DNA of 64,000 nucleotides from Rhodobacter sp. NTK016B. Lineage in GTDB: Bacteria > Pseudomonadota > Alphaproteobacteria > Rhodobacterales > Rhodobacteraceae. The stretch lies in contig NZ_JAFKOK010000017.1 of assembly GCF_017303295.1 (NCBI RefSeq), positions 1 through 64,000 on the forward strand, in the 5' to 3' direction. Below, in pieces: positions 24,696 through 32,943 of the stretch. The translations under genes and the position numbers were made by a program. Within the stretch, counting starts at the first letter, position 1; each line of letters starts with the position of its first letter. The notes under the pieces were generated by a model. That model searched no databases. It saw only the letters and a program-made list of their open reading frames with translations, and was not told where the DNA came from.

Positions 24696-24899
24696 ATGAT
24701 TATCCGCGTCGTCATCCTGTTCCTTCTGTTCATGCTCGCGATGGGGATGATCCAGAAAGCGCTGCGCCCGAAGAAACGGCTGGGTGAAGACCGCCCGCGC
24801 GCCGCACTGGACCGGCTGCGCTGCCCCACCTGCAAACGCGTTAACCTTGGGAGCGGCTCGCAACCCTGCGGGCGCCCGGATTGCGGAAACTCTCAATGA
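24696..24899 (+). CDS. small membrane protein with zinc-ribbon-like C terminus
   Basis: This 67-residue protein has one transmembrane helix (about 4-20), a short basic linker, and then Cys43-x2-Cys46 and Cys58-x4-Cys63, which would make a minimal zinc ribbon. The stop overlaps the ATG of the antiporter by 4 bases (ATGA). No function is known; the position between an S49 protease and a cation antiporter suggests a membrane quality-control or assembly partner, which is only inference. Confidence 0.72.
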   Translation: MIIRVVILFLLFMLAMGMIQKALRPKKRLGEDRPRAALDRLRCPTCKRVNLGSGSQPCGRPDCGNSQ

Positions 24900-25828
24900 T
24901 CTTCGATTTCGGTATGATCGTGGCCGGGCTGGCCCTTCTGGTCGTGGCCGGTGATTTCCTGGTGAAGGGCGCGGTGAACCTGAGCCTTAAGCTGGGCGTG
25001 CCTGCGCTGATCGTCGGGCTGACGGTGGTCGCCTTCGGCACCTCGGCGCCCGAGTTGCTGGTGTCGATCGACGCCATCCTCGATGGTGTGCCGGCGCTGG
25101 CCATGGGCAACGTGGTCGGCTCGAACATCGCCAATATCCTGCTGGTTCTGGGCATTCCCGCGCTGATCGCGGCGGTGCCCGTCTCGCGCGACCTGATGTC
25201 CGATTTCCTGATGATGATGGCCGCGAGCGTGCTGTTCGTGGTGCTGGCCTTTCTCGGCCCGTTCGGATGGATGCACGGGCTGGCGCTGCTGGCCGGACTG
25301 GCTGTGATGCTGTGGTCCAGCTATGCCCGCGCCACCGCGCATCGGCGCAGCGCCGAGCCCGATCTCGAAGGCGCGGAAGAAGGCATTTCGGGCCTTCGCA
25401 TCGCGCTCTATCTCGTGGGCGGCATCATCGGCCTGCCGGTCGGCGCCAACCTGCTGGTTCAGGGGGCCACCGATGTCGCCACGGCGCTCGGCGTGTCCGA
25501 GGCGGTGATCGGCCTGACGCTGGTCGCCGTCGGCACCTCGCTGCCCGAGCTGGCCACCACCGTCGCCGCCGCCTTCCGCCGCGAGGCGGGCGTGGCGATG
25601 GGCAACGTGATCGGCTCGAACATCTTCAACCTGCTGGCCATCATCGGCATTTCGTCTTTCGTCGGCAATATCCCGGTCCCCGAGACGATGCTGCGGCTGG
25701 ATCTGTGGGTCATGCTGGCCTCGTCGGCGCTGCTCGGGATCTTCGTCTTTACCGGGCGCAGCATCGGGCGGATCGCTGGCGTTCTGCTGATCGCGGCCTA
25801 TGTCGCTTATGTCGTACAGATGTTCTGA
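24896..25828 (+). CDS. calcium/sodium antiporter (CaCA family, YrbG-like)
   Basis: This 310-residue inner-membrane protein is a K+-independent sodium/calcium exchanger family member with about ten transmembrane segments. Both alpha repeats are visible: GTSAPELLVSI in the first half and GTSLPELATTV in the second. The Glu in each, part of the ion site, is present. Translation is coupled to the 67-residue gene by an ATGA overlap. An acidic patch (EPDLEGAEE) in the middle loop may regulate transport, as in other exchangers. Confidence 0.92.
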   Translation: MIFDFGMIVAGLALLVVAGDFLVKGAVNLSLKLGVPALIVGLTVVAFGTSAPELLVSIDAILDGVPALAMGNVVGSNIANILLVLGIPALIAAVPVSRDLMSDFLMMMAASVLFVVLAFLGPFGWMHGLALLAGLAVMLWSSYARATAHRRSAEPDLEGAEEGISGLRIALYLVGGIIGLPVGANLLVQGATDVATALGVSEAVIGLTLVAVGTSLPELATTVAAAFRREAGVAMGNVIGSNIFNLLAIIGISSFVGNIPVPETMLRLDLWVMLASSALLGIFVFTGRSIGRIAGVLLIAAYVAYVVQMF

Positions 25829-25835
25829 GGGAAGT

Positions 25836-26618
25836 ATGAGCGGACGGGCATTGATCACCGGGGCGGGCCAGCGGCTGGGCGCCGAAATGGCGCTGTATCT
25901 GGCCGGACGCGGCTGGGATGTGGCGCTGCATTACGCCACCTCGCAGGACGGGGCCGAGGCCACGGCCGAAGCCTGCCGCGAAAAGGGCGTGAAAGCAGTC
26001 ACGCTGCAGGCCGATCTGCTGGACGAAGCCTCGACACAGGCGCTGCTGCCCGCCGCCGCCAAGGCCCTTGGCGGAACGCTGTCGCTCTTGGTCAACAACG
26101 CTTCGATCTTCGAATATGACACGCTGGCCTCGGCCACCCGCACCGGCTGGGACCGGCATATGGAGTCGAACCTGCGCGCGCCCTTCGTGCTGACGCAGGC
26201 TTTCGCGGCGCAGGCGGCCCCTGCCGGTAAAGATGCGCAGGGCGAGCCGCTGCCGACCGGGCTGATCGTCAACATGATCGATCAAAGGGTGCAGAAACTG
26301 ACGCCCGAATTCATGACCTACACGCTGGCGAAAATGGGGCTGTGGGCGCTCACACGGACCTCGGCGCAGGCCCTCGCCCCCGCGATCCGCGTGAATGCGA
26401 TCGGCCCCGGCCCCACCCTGCGCGGCAGCCGCCAGTCCGAGGAACATTTCGCCCGCCAACGCGCCAATACCGTGCTGGAACGCGGATCCGACCCCGAGGA
26501 TATCTGCACCACGCTGGGCTATCTGCTGGATGCGAAGGCCGTGACGGGGCAGCTTATCTGCGTCGATGGCGGTCAGCATCTGGGCTGGAAAACCCCCGAT
26601 ATCCTGGGCGCGGAATAA
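25836..26618 (+). CDS. SDR oxidoreductase, pteridine-reductase-like
   Basis: This 260-residue short-chain dehydrogenase has the cofactor motif TGAGQRLG (near 9-16) and the NNAS motif. The catalytic Tyr and Lys are in YTLAK, but the usual Ser is missing; the segment is NMIDQRVQKLTPEF, with Asp, as in PTR1 and FolM-type reductases. It is therefore more likely a dihydropteridine or dihydromonapterin reductase than a typical alcohol dehydrogenase. It starts 7 bases after the antiporter stop, with a GAGG site. Confidence 0.82.
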   Translation: MSGRALITGAGQRLGAEMALYLAGRGWDVALHYATSQDGAEATAEACREKGVKAVTLQADLLDEASTQALLPAAAKALGGTLSLLVNNASIFEYDTLASATRTGWDRHMESNLRAPFVLTQAFAAQAAPAGKDAQGEPLPTGLIVNMIDQRVQKLTPEFMTYTLAKMGLWALTRTSAQALAPAIRVNAIGPGPTLRGSRQSEEHFARQRANTVLERGSDPEDICTTLGYLLDAKAVTGQLICVDGGQHLGWKTPDILGAE

Positions 26619-26683
26619 GCCTTTCAGGCGGACCCCGCGTCACCTTGTCCACCGGGCGGCGGGCTGTCACAAACCCGTCACCA

Positions 26684-26907
26684 AATGTTTAAGAAATTCA
26701 GAGGGTTGTAACGAGCAATAATTTTCGCGAGCAATATCAATGTCTTGCGAAAGCGCTTAATTATTAGGCACATCACGGAATGCCCAGCGATACAAGGGTT
26801 TCTCGCCTTTGCCCGCAGGCTCTTCACAGGCTTATCCACAGATTCCGTGGAAAGCTTTGCCCTTGAATTCTGGCGCAGTACACTCGTAGCAAGAGCAGAA
26901 TCATCCC
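26684..26907. promoter_or_regulatory. AT-rich leader with DnaA-box match upstream of uvrC
   Basis: The gap between the SDR gene and uvrC is much richer in A and T than its surroundings. Repeats of GAGCAATA at about 26713 and 26731, and TTTCGC-GCGAAA arms, mark one dyad. A perfect TTATCCACA (26832-26840), the DnaA-box consensus, is followed at once by GATTC, a GANTC methylation site; GAATC occurs again near 26896. The sequences are seen; replication or cell-cycle control is inferred. Confidence 0.45.
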
Positions 26908-28767
26908 ATGACCCAGACGCCTGACACCCCGGAGCTTACGGGCCACGCGCTGATCGCCAGCTACGTGCGTACGCTGGACGGATCGCCGGGCGTCTATCGC
27001 ATGCTCGATGCCGAGGCGCGGGTGCTCTATGTAGGCAAGGCGCGCAACCTCAAGGCACGAGTGTCGAACTATGCTCGCCCCTCGGGTCATTCGGGCCGGA
27101 TCGCGCGGATGATCTCGGAAACGCGGTCGATGATGTTCCTCACGACCCGCACCGAGACCGAGGCGCTGCTGCTCGAGCAGAACCTCATCAAGCAGCTTAA
27201 GCCCGTCTACAACGTGCTGCTGCGCGACGACAAAAGCTTTCCCAATATCCTGATCGCCAAGAACCACGCCTTCCCGCAGATCCGTAAACATCGCGGCAAG
27301 CGCACCACCAAGGGCAGCTATTTCGGCCCCTTCGCCAGTGGCTCGGCGGTGAACAGGACGCTCAACCAGCTGCAGAAAGTGTTCTTGCTGCGGTCCTGCA
27401 CCGACAGCGTTTTCGCCAACCGCTCGCGCCCCTGCCTGCTGTACCAGATCAAGCGCTGCGCCGGGCCCTGCGTGAACCTCATCACGCCCGAAGCCTATCG
27501 CGATCTGGTTTCTGATGCCGAGCGGTTCCTGTCGGGCAAGACCTCGCATATTCAGGGTGAGCTTGCCAAAGAGATGCAGGACGCCTCGGACGCGATGGAA
27601 TTCGAGCGCGCGGCGGCGCTGCGTGACCGGATCCGCGCGCTGACCGCCGTGCAGCAATCGCAGGGCATCAACCCGCAGGGCGTCGAGGAAGCCGATGTCG
27701 TCGCGCTGCATCTGGAAAAAGGGCAGGCCTGCGTGCAGGTCTTCTTCATCCGCGCCAACCAGTCCTGGGGCAACGCCGATTTCTATCCCCGCACCGGCGC
27801 CGGCGCCGAAGAGGGTGAGATCCTCGAAGCCTTTCTGGCTCAGTTCTATGACGGCAAGCCCCCGCCCCGGCAGATCCTGCTGTCGCACCCGATCGATAAC
27901 GAGGATCTGATCCACGAACTGCTCAGCGCCCGCGCGGGCCGCAATGTCGCGCTGACGATCCCCAAGCGCGGCGAAAAGGCCGAACTGGTCGAGAACGCGC
28001 TGCGCAACGCGCGCGAAAGCCTTGGCCGGAAGATGTCGGAAAGCGCGGCGCAGTCGCGGCTGCTCAGCGGGCTGGCGGATGCCTTTGGGTTGGACGAGCC
28101 CCCGCAGCGGATCGAGATCTACGACAACTCGCATATTCAGGGCGCGCATTCGGTGGGCGCGATGGTTGTCGCGGGCCCCGAGGGCTGGATGAAGAACCAG
28201 TACCGCAAGTTCAACATCAAGACCGCGCCGGGCGACGATTTCGGCATGATGAAAGAGGTGCTGAAACGCCGCTTCGAGCGCCTGCTCAAAGAGGATCCCG
28301 GCCGCCAGACCCCGGCCTGGCCCGACCTTCTGCTGATCGACGGCGGCGCACCGCAGGTCTCGGCGGTGGCCGAGGTGCTGTCCGAGTTGGGCATCGACGA
28401 CGTGCCCTTCGTCGGCGTGGCCAAGGGGCTTGAGCGCGATCTGGGGCGCGAGGAATTCCACCGCCCAGGCGAGAACCCTTTCGCGCTGCAGCGCAACGAC
28501 CCGGTCTTGTACTTTATCCAGCGCCTGCGCGACGAAGCCCACCGCTTTGCCATCGGCACCCACCGCGCGGCGCGGGCGAAAACGACCACCAAGACGCCGC
28601 TCGACGAAGTCCCGGGCATTGGTGCCGCGCGCAAACGCGCGCTCTTGGCGCATTTCGGCTCGGCCAAGGCGGTGACGCGGGCCGGGCTGTCCGACCTGAC
28701 GGCGGTTGACGGGATTTCGCAGGCCATGGCGGAAACGATCTACAATTTCTTCCATACGGGCGAGTGA
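26908..28767 (+). CDS. uvrC: excinuclease ABC subunit C
   Basis: This 619-residue UvrC makes both incisions in nucleotide excision repair with UvrA and UvrB. It has the N-terminal GIY-YIG nuclease (about 28-105, with VYR and VLYVGKA), a UVR motif for UvrB binding (about 210-245), an RNase H-like 5' nuclease (about 395-530, with [11 protein letters not shown]) and a C-terminal helix-hairpin-helix pair (about 570-619). The length is that of the full enzyme. The AT-rich leader upstream may drive it. Downstream comes a PAS protein and then pgsA, a neighbourhood seen in other Rhodobacterales. Confidence 0.97.
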   Translation: MTQTPDTPELTGHALIASYVRTLDGSPGVYRMLDAEARVLYVGKARNLKARVSNYARPSGHSGRIARMISETRSMMFLTTRTETEALLLEQNLIKQLKPVYNVLLRDDKSFPNILIAKNHAFPQIRKHRGKRTTKGSYFGPFASGSAVNRTLNQLQKVFLLRSCTDSVFANRSRPCLLYQIKRCAGPCVNLITPEAYRDLVSDAERFLSGKTSHIQGELAKEMQDASDAMEFERAAALRDRIRALTAVQQSQGINPQGVEEADVVALHLEKGQACVQVFFIRANQSWGNADFYPRTGAGAEEGEILEAFLAQFYDGKPPPRQILLSHPIDNEDLIHELLSARAGRNVALTIPKRGEKAELVENALRNARESLGRKMSESAAQSRLLSGLADAFGLDEPPQRIEIYDNSHIQGAHSVGAMVVAGPEGWMKNQYRKFNIKTAPGDDFGMMKEVLKRRFERLLKEDPGRQTPAWPDLLLIDGGAPQVSAVAEVLSELGIDDVPFVGVAKGLERDLGREEFHRPGENPFALQRNDPVLYFIQRLRDEAHRFAIGTHRAARAKTTTKTPLDEVPGIGAARKRALLAHFGSAKAVTRAGLSDLTAVDGISQAMAETIYNFFHTGE

Positions 28768-28843
28768 TCCGCGCAGGCAGTAACGGGTTGGAAAGGTTCA
28801 GGCGCCATGGTGGGGACGTTGTCTTTCCTCATTGCGTGCGCTC

Positions 28844-30328
28844 ATGTCACAGTCATCGACCTCACCCAGCTATGCGCAAGCCGTGCGCGAATCCGGGCAG
28901 GACATGCCCTTCGATACCGAAGAGCTGATCTATTCGCGGACCAATGAACGCGGGCTGATTCAGTCGGCGAACACCGTCTTTCAACGTTTGTCGGGCTTCG
29001 AATGGCGCGAATTGATTGGCGCGCCGCACAAGATCGTGCGGCATCCCGATATGCCCAAGGGCTTCTTCCACATCTTCTGGCAATACCTGAAAGCGGGCGA
29101 ACCGGCGGTCGGCTACGTCAAGAACCGCTCGCAGGACGGACGCTATTACTGGGTTCTGGCCGCGGCGATCCCATGCGACGGCGGGTATTTCTCTGTCCGC
29201 ATGAAGCCCTCGTCGCCCCTGTTCCACCAGATTCGCAACGAATATGCCCGCGTGCGGCGGCGCGAGGAGGCCGAGAATCTGAGCTCGGAAAAGGCGGCCG
29301 AGCTGCTTCTGGAACGTCTCCACGATATGGGTTTCCAGTCCTACGCCGAATTCATGAGCACGGCGCTGCAGAATGAAACCAACGCGCGCAATCAGGCCCT
29401 GAACCGCCAGCCGGACAAGACCGCGACGCATCTGTCCGAATTGGTCGGCGCGCTGACCAAGGCGCTGGAAGAACAGGCACGGCTGGTCAAACTGTTCGAC
29501 AGCCTCAAGCTGTTGCCGGTGAACATGCGCCTGATTGCGGCCCGGCTGGAACCGCAGGGCGGCCCGATCAGCCAGATATCGATGAACTACAAGACGTCCT
29601 TCGACAATATCTCCGAACGGCTGACCAATTTCGTCACCGGCGAAAAGAACATCTGCGGCCAGATGGACGCCGCCGTGCGCCGCGCGCTGGTCCTTGCCAA
29701 TTGCGCCCGGTTGCATCTGGAAATGTCCGAACATATCCGTCGCCCGCCTCCATCCTTCGAAGGGGAAGAACAGCGCCGCGAACACCTCATCGTGCAAGAA
29801 CTGGGCGTCCAGAGCGAGACTCAGGTCGAAGCCTCGCTGGATGAAGCGGGAAAGATGGCGGCACAGCTGATCGCCTCGGCTTTCGAAATCCGGCGTCTCG
29901 TTCTGGGCCTCGACACGATCCGCATCCTCGGTCGCGTCGAAAGCCGCCGCGACGACACGTTCGAAGCGGCCTGCTCGGCAACTCTGGACCAGATCGACAC
30001 CACACAGTCCGAGATCACCGAAAGCCTGCAGAACCTGTCGAGCCTCGCCGTCGTCATCCAGACCAGCCTGTCGATGATCACCACGTCTCGCCGTGATTCC
30101 GCTTCCGCCGAAACGGGCCGGGAAAAGGGGGGCGGCAAGAGCGGCGTGGCGGCAAGTGGTGCAAAGGTTGGCAGCAGCGCCGGCACGCAGGCGGCAACCG
30201 GGGCATCCGCGGCAAAGGCAACCGATCAGGCGGGGGCCGGGAAACGTGACGATCACGGTGGGCCGGGCGCAGCAGGACGGGCATCGGGATCGGCGGGACA
30301 GGGCGCAGTGGAATACGCCGCCCAATAG
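28844..30328 (+). CDS. Aer-like PAS domain protein without known output domain
   Basis: This 494-residue cytoplasmic protein has an N-terminal PAS domain of the Aer/energy-taxis type (about 25-125, with IGAPHKIVRHPDMPKGFF), followed by about 300 residues of mostly helical, coiled-coil-prone sequence and a low-complexity Ala/Gly/Ser tail (about 425-494). No methyl-accepting, histidine-kinase or GGDEF domain follows. There is no membrane segment. The ATG at 28844 is used; a TTG four codons earlier is possible. It may sense redox state through a bound flavin or other cofactor, but the partner is unknown. Confidence 0.75.
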   Translation: MSQSSTSPSYAQAVRESGQDMPFDTEELIYSRTNERGLIQSANTVFQRLSGFEWRELIGAPHKIVRHPDMPKGFFHIFWQYLKAGEPAVGYVKNRSQDGRYYWVLAAAIPCDGGYFSVRMKPSSPLFHQIRNEYARVRRREEAENLSSEKAAELLLERLHDMGFQSYAEFMSTALQNETNARNQALNRQPDKTATHLSELVGALTKALEEQARLVKLFDSLKLLPVNMRLIAARLEPQGGPISQISMNYKTSFDNISERLTNFVTGEKNICGQMDAAVRRALVLANCARLHLEMSEHIRRPPPSFEGEEQRREHLIVQELGVQSETQVEASLDEAGKMAAQLIASAFEIRRLVLGLDTIRILGRVESRRDDTFEAACSATLDQIDTTQSEITESLQNLSSLAVVIQTSLSMITTSRRDSASAETGREKGGGKSGVAASGAKVGSSAGTQAATGASAAKATDQAGAGKRDDHGGPGAAGRASGSAGQGAVEYAAQ

Positions 30329-30348
30329 GCCCCTTCCCCACGCCTCGT

Positions 30349-30372
30349 GCATGGGCTACCAACAGCCCATGC
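30349..30372 (+). promoter_or_regulatory. hairpin covering the pgsA start codon
   Basis: GCATGGGCT and AGCCCATGC form a perfect 9-bp stem with a 6-base loop. Both candidate ATGs for pgsA (30351 and 30369) lie inside the arms. It could also serve as a terminator for the PAS gene, whose stop is 20 bases upstream, but no U tract follows. The structure is seen directly; control of translation is inferred. Confidence 0.5.
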
Positions 30373-31037
30373 GCTGGAACCTACCCAACTCGCTCACGCT
30401 GCTGCGCCTGCTCGCTGCCCCCGGGGTTGCGGTGATGTTCCTCTATTTCGCACGGCCCTGGGCGGACTGGTTCGCGCTGGTTCTATTCCTTGTCGCGGCG
30501 ATCACCGATTACTTCGACGGCTATCTCGCCCGCCTGTGGCGGCAGGAAAGCCGGATCGGGGCGATGATGGACCCGATCGCCGACAAGGCGATGGTGGTGA
30601 TCGCGCTTCTGGTGATCACCGGCTATTCGGGCATGGATCCGTGGCTGATTCTGCCCGCGACGATCATCCTGTTCCGCGAGGTCTTCGTTTCGGGCCTGCG
30701 AGAATATCTGGGCAATACCTCGCGCCTTCTGGCGGTCACCAAGCTGGCGAAATGGAAGACGACGGCGCAGATGATCGCCATCTCGACCCTGTTCGCCGCT
30801 CTGGGGCTGGAATATGTGCGCGAGCAGGCCCTTGCCAGCAACAACGCCCTGATCAGCGAGATGACCGATGCGGGCATCGATGCCGAGCTCAACATGCTCT
30901 CGCTCGCCAATCTCAGCGGCGAAGTCGTCTGGACCATCGGCCTTGCCCTGATCTGGATTGCCGCCGCGCTGACCGCGATTACCGGCTGGGACTACCTGCG
31001 CAAGGCTTTGCCGCATCTGAAGGACGGCTCGGAATGA
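30369..31037 (+). CDS. pgsA: CDP-diacylglycerol-glycerol-3-phosphate 3-phosphatidyltransferase
   Basis: This 222-residue inner-membrane enzyme makes phosphatidylglycerophosphate, the first committed step to phosphatidylglycerol. The CDP-alcohol phosphotransferase motif is visible as TDYFDGYLARLWRQESRIG with the later GAMMDPIADK. Four to six transmembrane segments are predicted. The ATG giving MRWNLPNSLT matches relatives; an upstream ATG adds six residues. The gene overlaps moaD by 4 bases (ATGA), so it and the molybdopterin genes are co-translated. Confidence 0.93.
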   Translation: MRWNLPNSLTLLRLLAAPGVAVMFLYFARPWADWFALVLFLVAAITDYFDGYLARLWRQESRIGAMMDPIADKAMVVIALLVITGYSGMDPWLILPATIILFREVFVSGLREYLGNTSRLLAVTKLAKWKTTAQMIAISTLFAALGLEYVREQALASNNALISEMTDAGIDAELNMLSLANLSGEVVWTIGLALIWIAAALTAITGWDYLRKALPHLKDGSE

Positions 31038-31285
31038 CGATCACGATCCTGTATTTCGCCTGGCTGCGCGAACGCATCGGCGAACCGCGCGAAACCCTTC
31101 AGACCGAGGCTCGCAGCGTCTCTGCGCTGGTCGACGAATTGCGCGCGAAAGGCGAGCGTTACGCGCTGGCCTTTTCCGATCTCGCCGCCGTGCGCGTGGC
31201 GCTGGATCAGGAACTGAGCGATTTCGACGCGCCGCTCGACGGCGTGCGCGAGGTGGCCTTTTTTCCGCCGATGACCGGGGGCTGA
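31034..31285 (+). CDS. moaD: molybdopterin synthase small subunit
   Basis: This 83-residue ubiquitin-like sulfur carrier ends in the required GlyGly (PPMTGG). The C-terminal thiocarboxylate donates sulfur for molybdopterin in the MoaD2-MoaE2 complex. Its start overlaps the pgsA stop, and moaE follows after a 4-base gap. Confidence 0.95.
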   Translation: MTITILYFAWLRERIGEPRETLQTEARSVSALVDELRAKGERYALAFSDLAAVRVALDQELSDFDAPLDGVREVAFFPPMTGG

Positions 31286-31289
31286 GGTG

Positions 31290-31730
31290 ATGGATATCCG
31301 CGTTCAGGCCGAGCCTTTCGACTACGGCACCGAATGCAATGCTTTCACGGCATCCGCCCCGGGCGCCGGCGCCGTGGTCAGCTTTTGCGGCATCGTGCGC
31401 GATGCGGGCGGGCAGCTGGCGCGGATGGAGATCGAGCATTATCCCGGCATGACCGAGCGTGCGTTGAACGACATCGCCACACAGGCGGGCGAGCGCTGGG
31501 ATCTGACGGAGGTGCTGATCATCCATCGCCATGGCCCGCTGGCACCGGGCGAGACGATCATGATGGTCGCCACCGCCTCGCGCCACCGCGCTGAGGCTTT
31601 CGCCGCCGCCGAATTCCTGATGGATTACCTGAAATCCCGCGCGCCCTTCTGGAAAAAGGAAATCACCGCGACGGGCGAAGCCTGGGTCGAAGCGGCCGAG
31701 CGTGACGAAACCGCGCTGAAGCGCTGGTAA
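31290..31730 (+). CDS. moaE: molybdopterin synthase catalytic subunit
   Basis: This 146-residue subunit converts cyclic pyranopterin monophosphate to molybdopterin with MoaD. Family motifs include GAVVSFCGIVRD, EHYPGMTE and HRHGPLAPGE, and KKEITATGEAWVEA near the C terminus contributes the catalytic lysine. GTG at 31287 and ATG at 31290 are both possible starts; the ATG follows GAGGTG and is chosen. Only 14 bp separate its stop from the end of the convergent signal-peptide protein. No moaA or moaC is nearby. Confidence 0.94.
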   Translation: MDIRVQAEPFDYGTECNAFTASAPGAGAVVSFCGIVRDAGGQLARMEIEHYPGMTERALNDIATQAGERWDLTEVLIIHRHGPLAPGETIMMVATASRHRAEAFAAAEFLMDYLKSRAPFWKKEITATGEAWVEAAERDETALKRW

Positions 31731-31744
31731 AGCCCTGCCCGGGG

Positions 31745-32359
31745 CTATTTCTCGGCCGGCGCCGACCCTGCAGCGGAAAACACCACCGGCAGCGAAAACT
31801 CCGCCATCTGGCCGCTGGCCCGGTCGATCACCTGCGTGCGCAGGATATACGAGCCCTCGGCGCCGGTAACGCGGTAGGTCAGGTGAAAATAACCGTCGAT
31901 CGGCTCGCGGAACGAATCGAGCTGAACCTCGCCCATCGAGATCATGTCGTCGGTCAGCTGCTCGCCCTCGGGCGAATCGAGCGTGAACGAGACGTCGAAC
32001 AACAGCCGGTTGGCGCCATTGCTGAGCGGCGACAGGCTGAAGCCATAAACCTCGACATAGGCATAGATCGGCTCGTCGACGATGAAGCGATTGTCGGGGC
32101 GCGGCTCGAACATCCCGAAGCCTTCGGCCAGCCCGACAGTCAGCTGTGCATTGGCGACACCGAAGCCGGTGCGGTCAGTAACCTGCTGCAGGAACTGACG
32201 CGCGGCCTCGACCGCCTCGGCGCTGCGCCCGGTTTCGATCAGTTGATCGATCCGCGCAGCGGTGTCGGGCAGGCTCTGGGCCGCCAGTCCCGCGACGCCG
32301 CCAACGCTCAGCGCAAGTGCAAGCGGCACGGCGCGCAGAAGCCGCGACAGGGCGGTCAT
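31745..32359 (-). CDS. exported protein of unknown function
   Basis: This 204-residue protein begins with a Sec signal peptide (about 1-28, ending GLAAQS), then a short helical region with a TPR-like look (about 35-70), and a beta-rich domain to the end. I do not recognise the family. A longer start at 32425 adds 22 residues ahead of the signal peptide and is less likely. It is the last of a minus-strand series from ubiA through the OmpA protein and may be co-transcribed with them. A periplasmic location is expected. Confidence 0.7.
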   Translation of the reverse strand: MTALSRLLRAVPLALALSVGGVAGLAAQSLPDTAARIDQLIETGRSAEAVEAARQFLQQVTDRTGFGVANAQLTVGLAEGFGMFEPRPDNRFIVDEPIYAYVEVYGFSLSPLSNGANRLLFDVSFTLDSPEGEQLTDDMISMGEVQLDSFREPIDGYFHLTYRVTGAEGSYILRTQVIDRASGQMAEFSLPVVFSAAGSAPAEK

Positions 32360-32549
32360 CGGGGTTGCAGGGCGAAGGGGCCGACCGGGCACGGGCCGGG
32401 TCAGGTGCTGGGAACGAGCCCTCATATTGTTGTCTCGCTCGGCTTCAACATGGCCGACACTTTGCCCGTGCGCGCGGCACCGGGCAAGACCTGCTCGCGG
32501 CGATGTGTACGCGCGGCGCCCCCCTGGGGGTGCGCCGGTCGGGAACGGA

Positions 32550-32873
32550 TCACTGCCCCTGCTCGGCCAGCCGTTGGCGCAGGTTCTCGGCCTCGTAGCG
32601 CGCGTCGCGCAGGCCTTCCATCGCCGCGCGCAGCTCGGCCTGCAGGGCCGACATCTCGCGGCTGACCTCTTCGTCGCGGTGCTGGATATAAGCAATGGCC
32701 TGATCGCGGGTTTCCTCGGCCTCGTGCAGGGCCTGCGCCATGCGTTCCAGCTCGCCCAGATCGGCCTTGGTCACGCGGGTGAATCGATGCACGACCCAGT
32801 TGACGAACCAACCCAGCGCGAAGGCGGCGGTCAGGACGATCAGGGTCACGACAACGAATTCGGTGCGGTTCAT
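32550..32873 (-). CDS. single-pass membrane coiled-coil protein
   Basis: This 107-residue protein has one transmembrane helix (about 6-28) and a long charged coiled coil behind it (about 38-105, starting KADLGELERMAQALHEAEE). The plan resembles small envelope scaffold proteins, but no family is recognised. It lies 70 bp downstream of the OmpA-like gene on the same strand. The topology and the function are both inferred. Confidence 0.7.
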   Translation of the reverse strand: MNRTEFVVVTLIVLTAAFALGWFVNWVVHRFTRVTKADLGELERMAQALHEAEETRDQAIAYIQHRDEEVSREMSALQAELRAAMEGLRDARYEAENLRQRLAEQGQ

Positions 32874-32943
32874 TCCAGTCTCTCCGGCGCGCGCTTCAGG
32901 CTTGGGTCTCTCGGATCGGTCATGGCGGGCTAACGCGGCGAGG

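Noticed and set aside
26684-26845. Confirmed replication origin
   Set aside because: Only one perfect DnaA box is seen and neighbouring genes are not the usual origin markers, so it is listed only as a possible regulatory region.
26824-28755. Minus-strand ORF of 643 codons opposite uvrC
   Set aside because: It is antisense to uvrC, whose domains are all clear.
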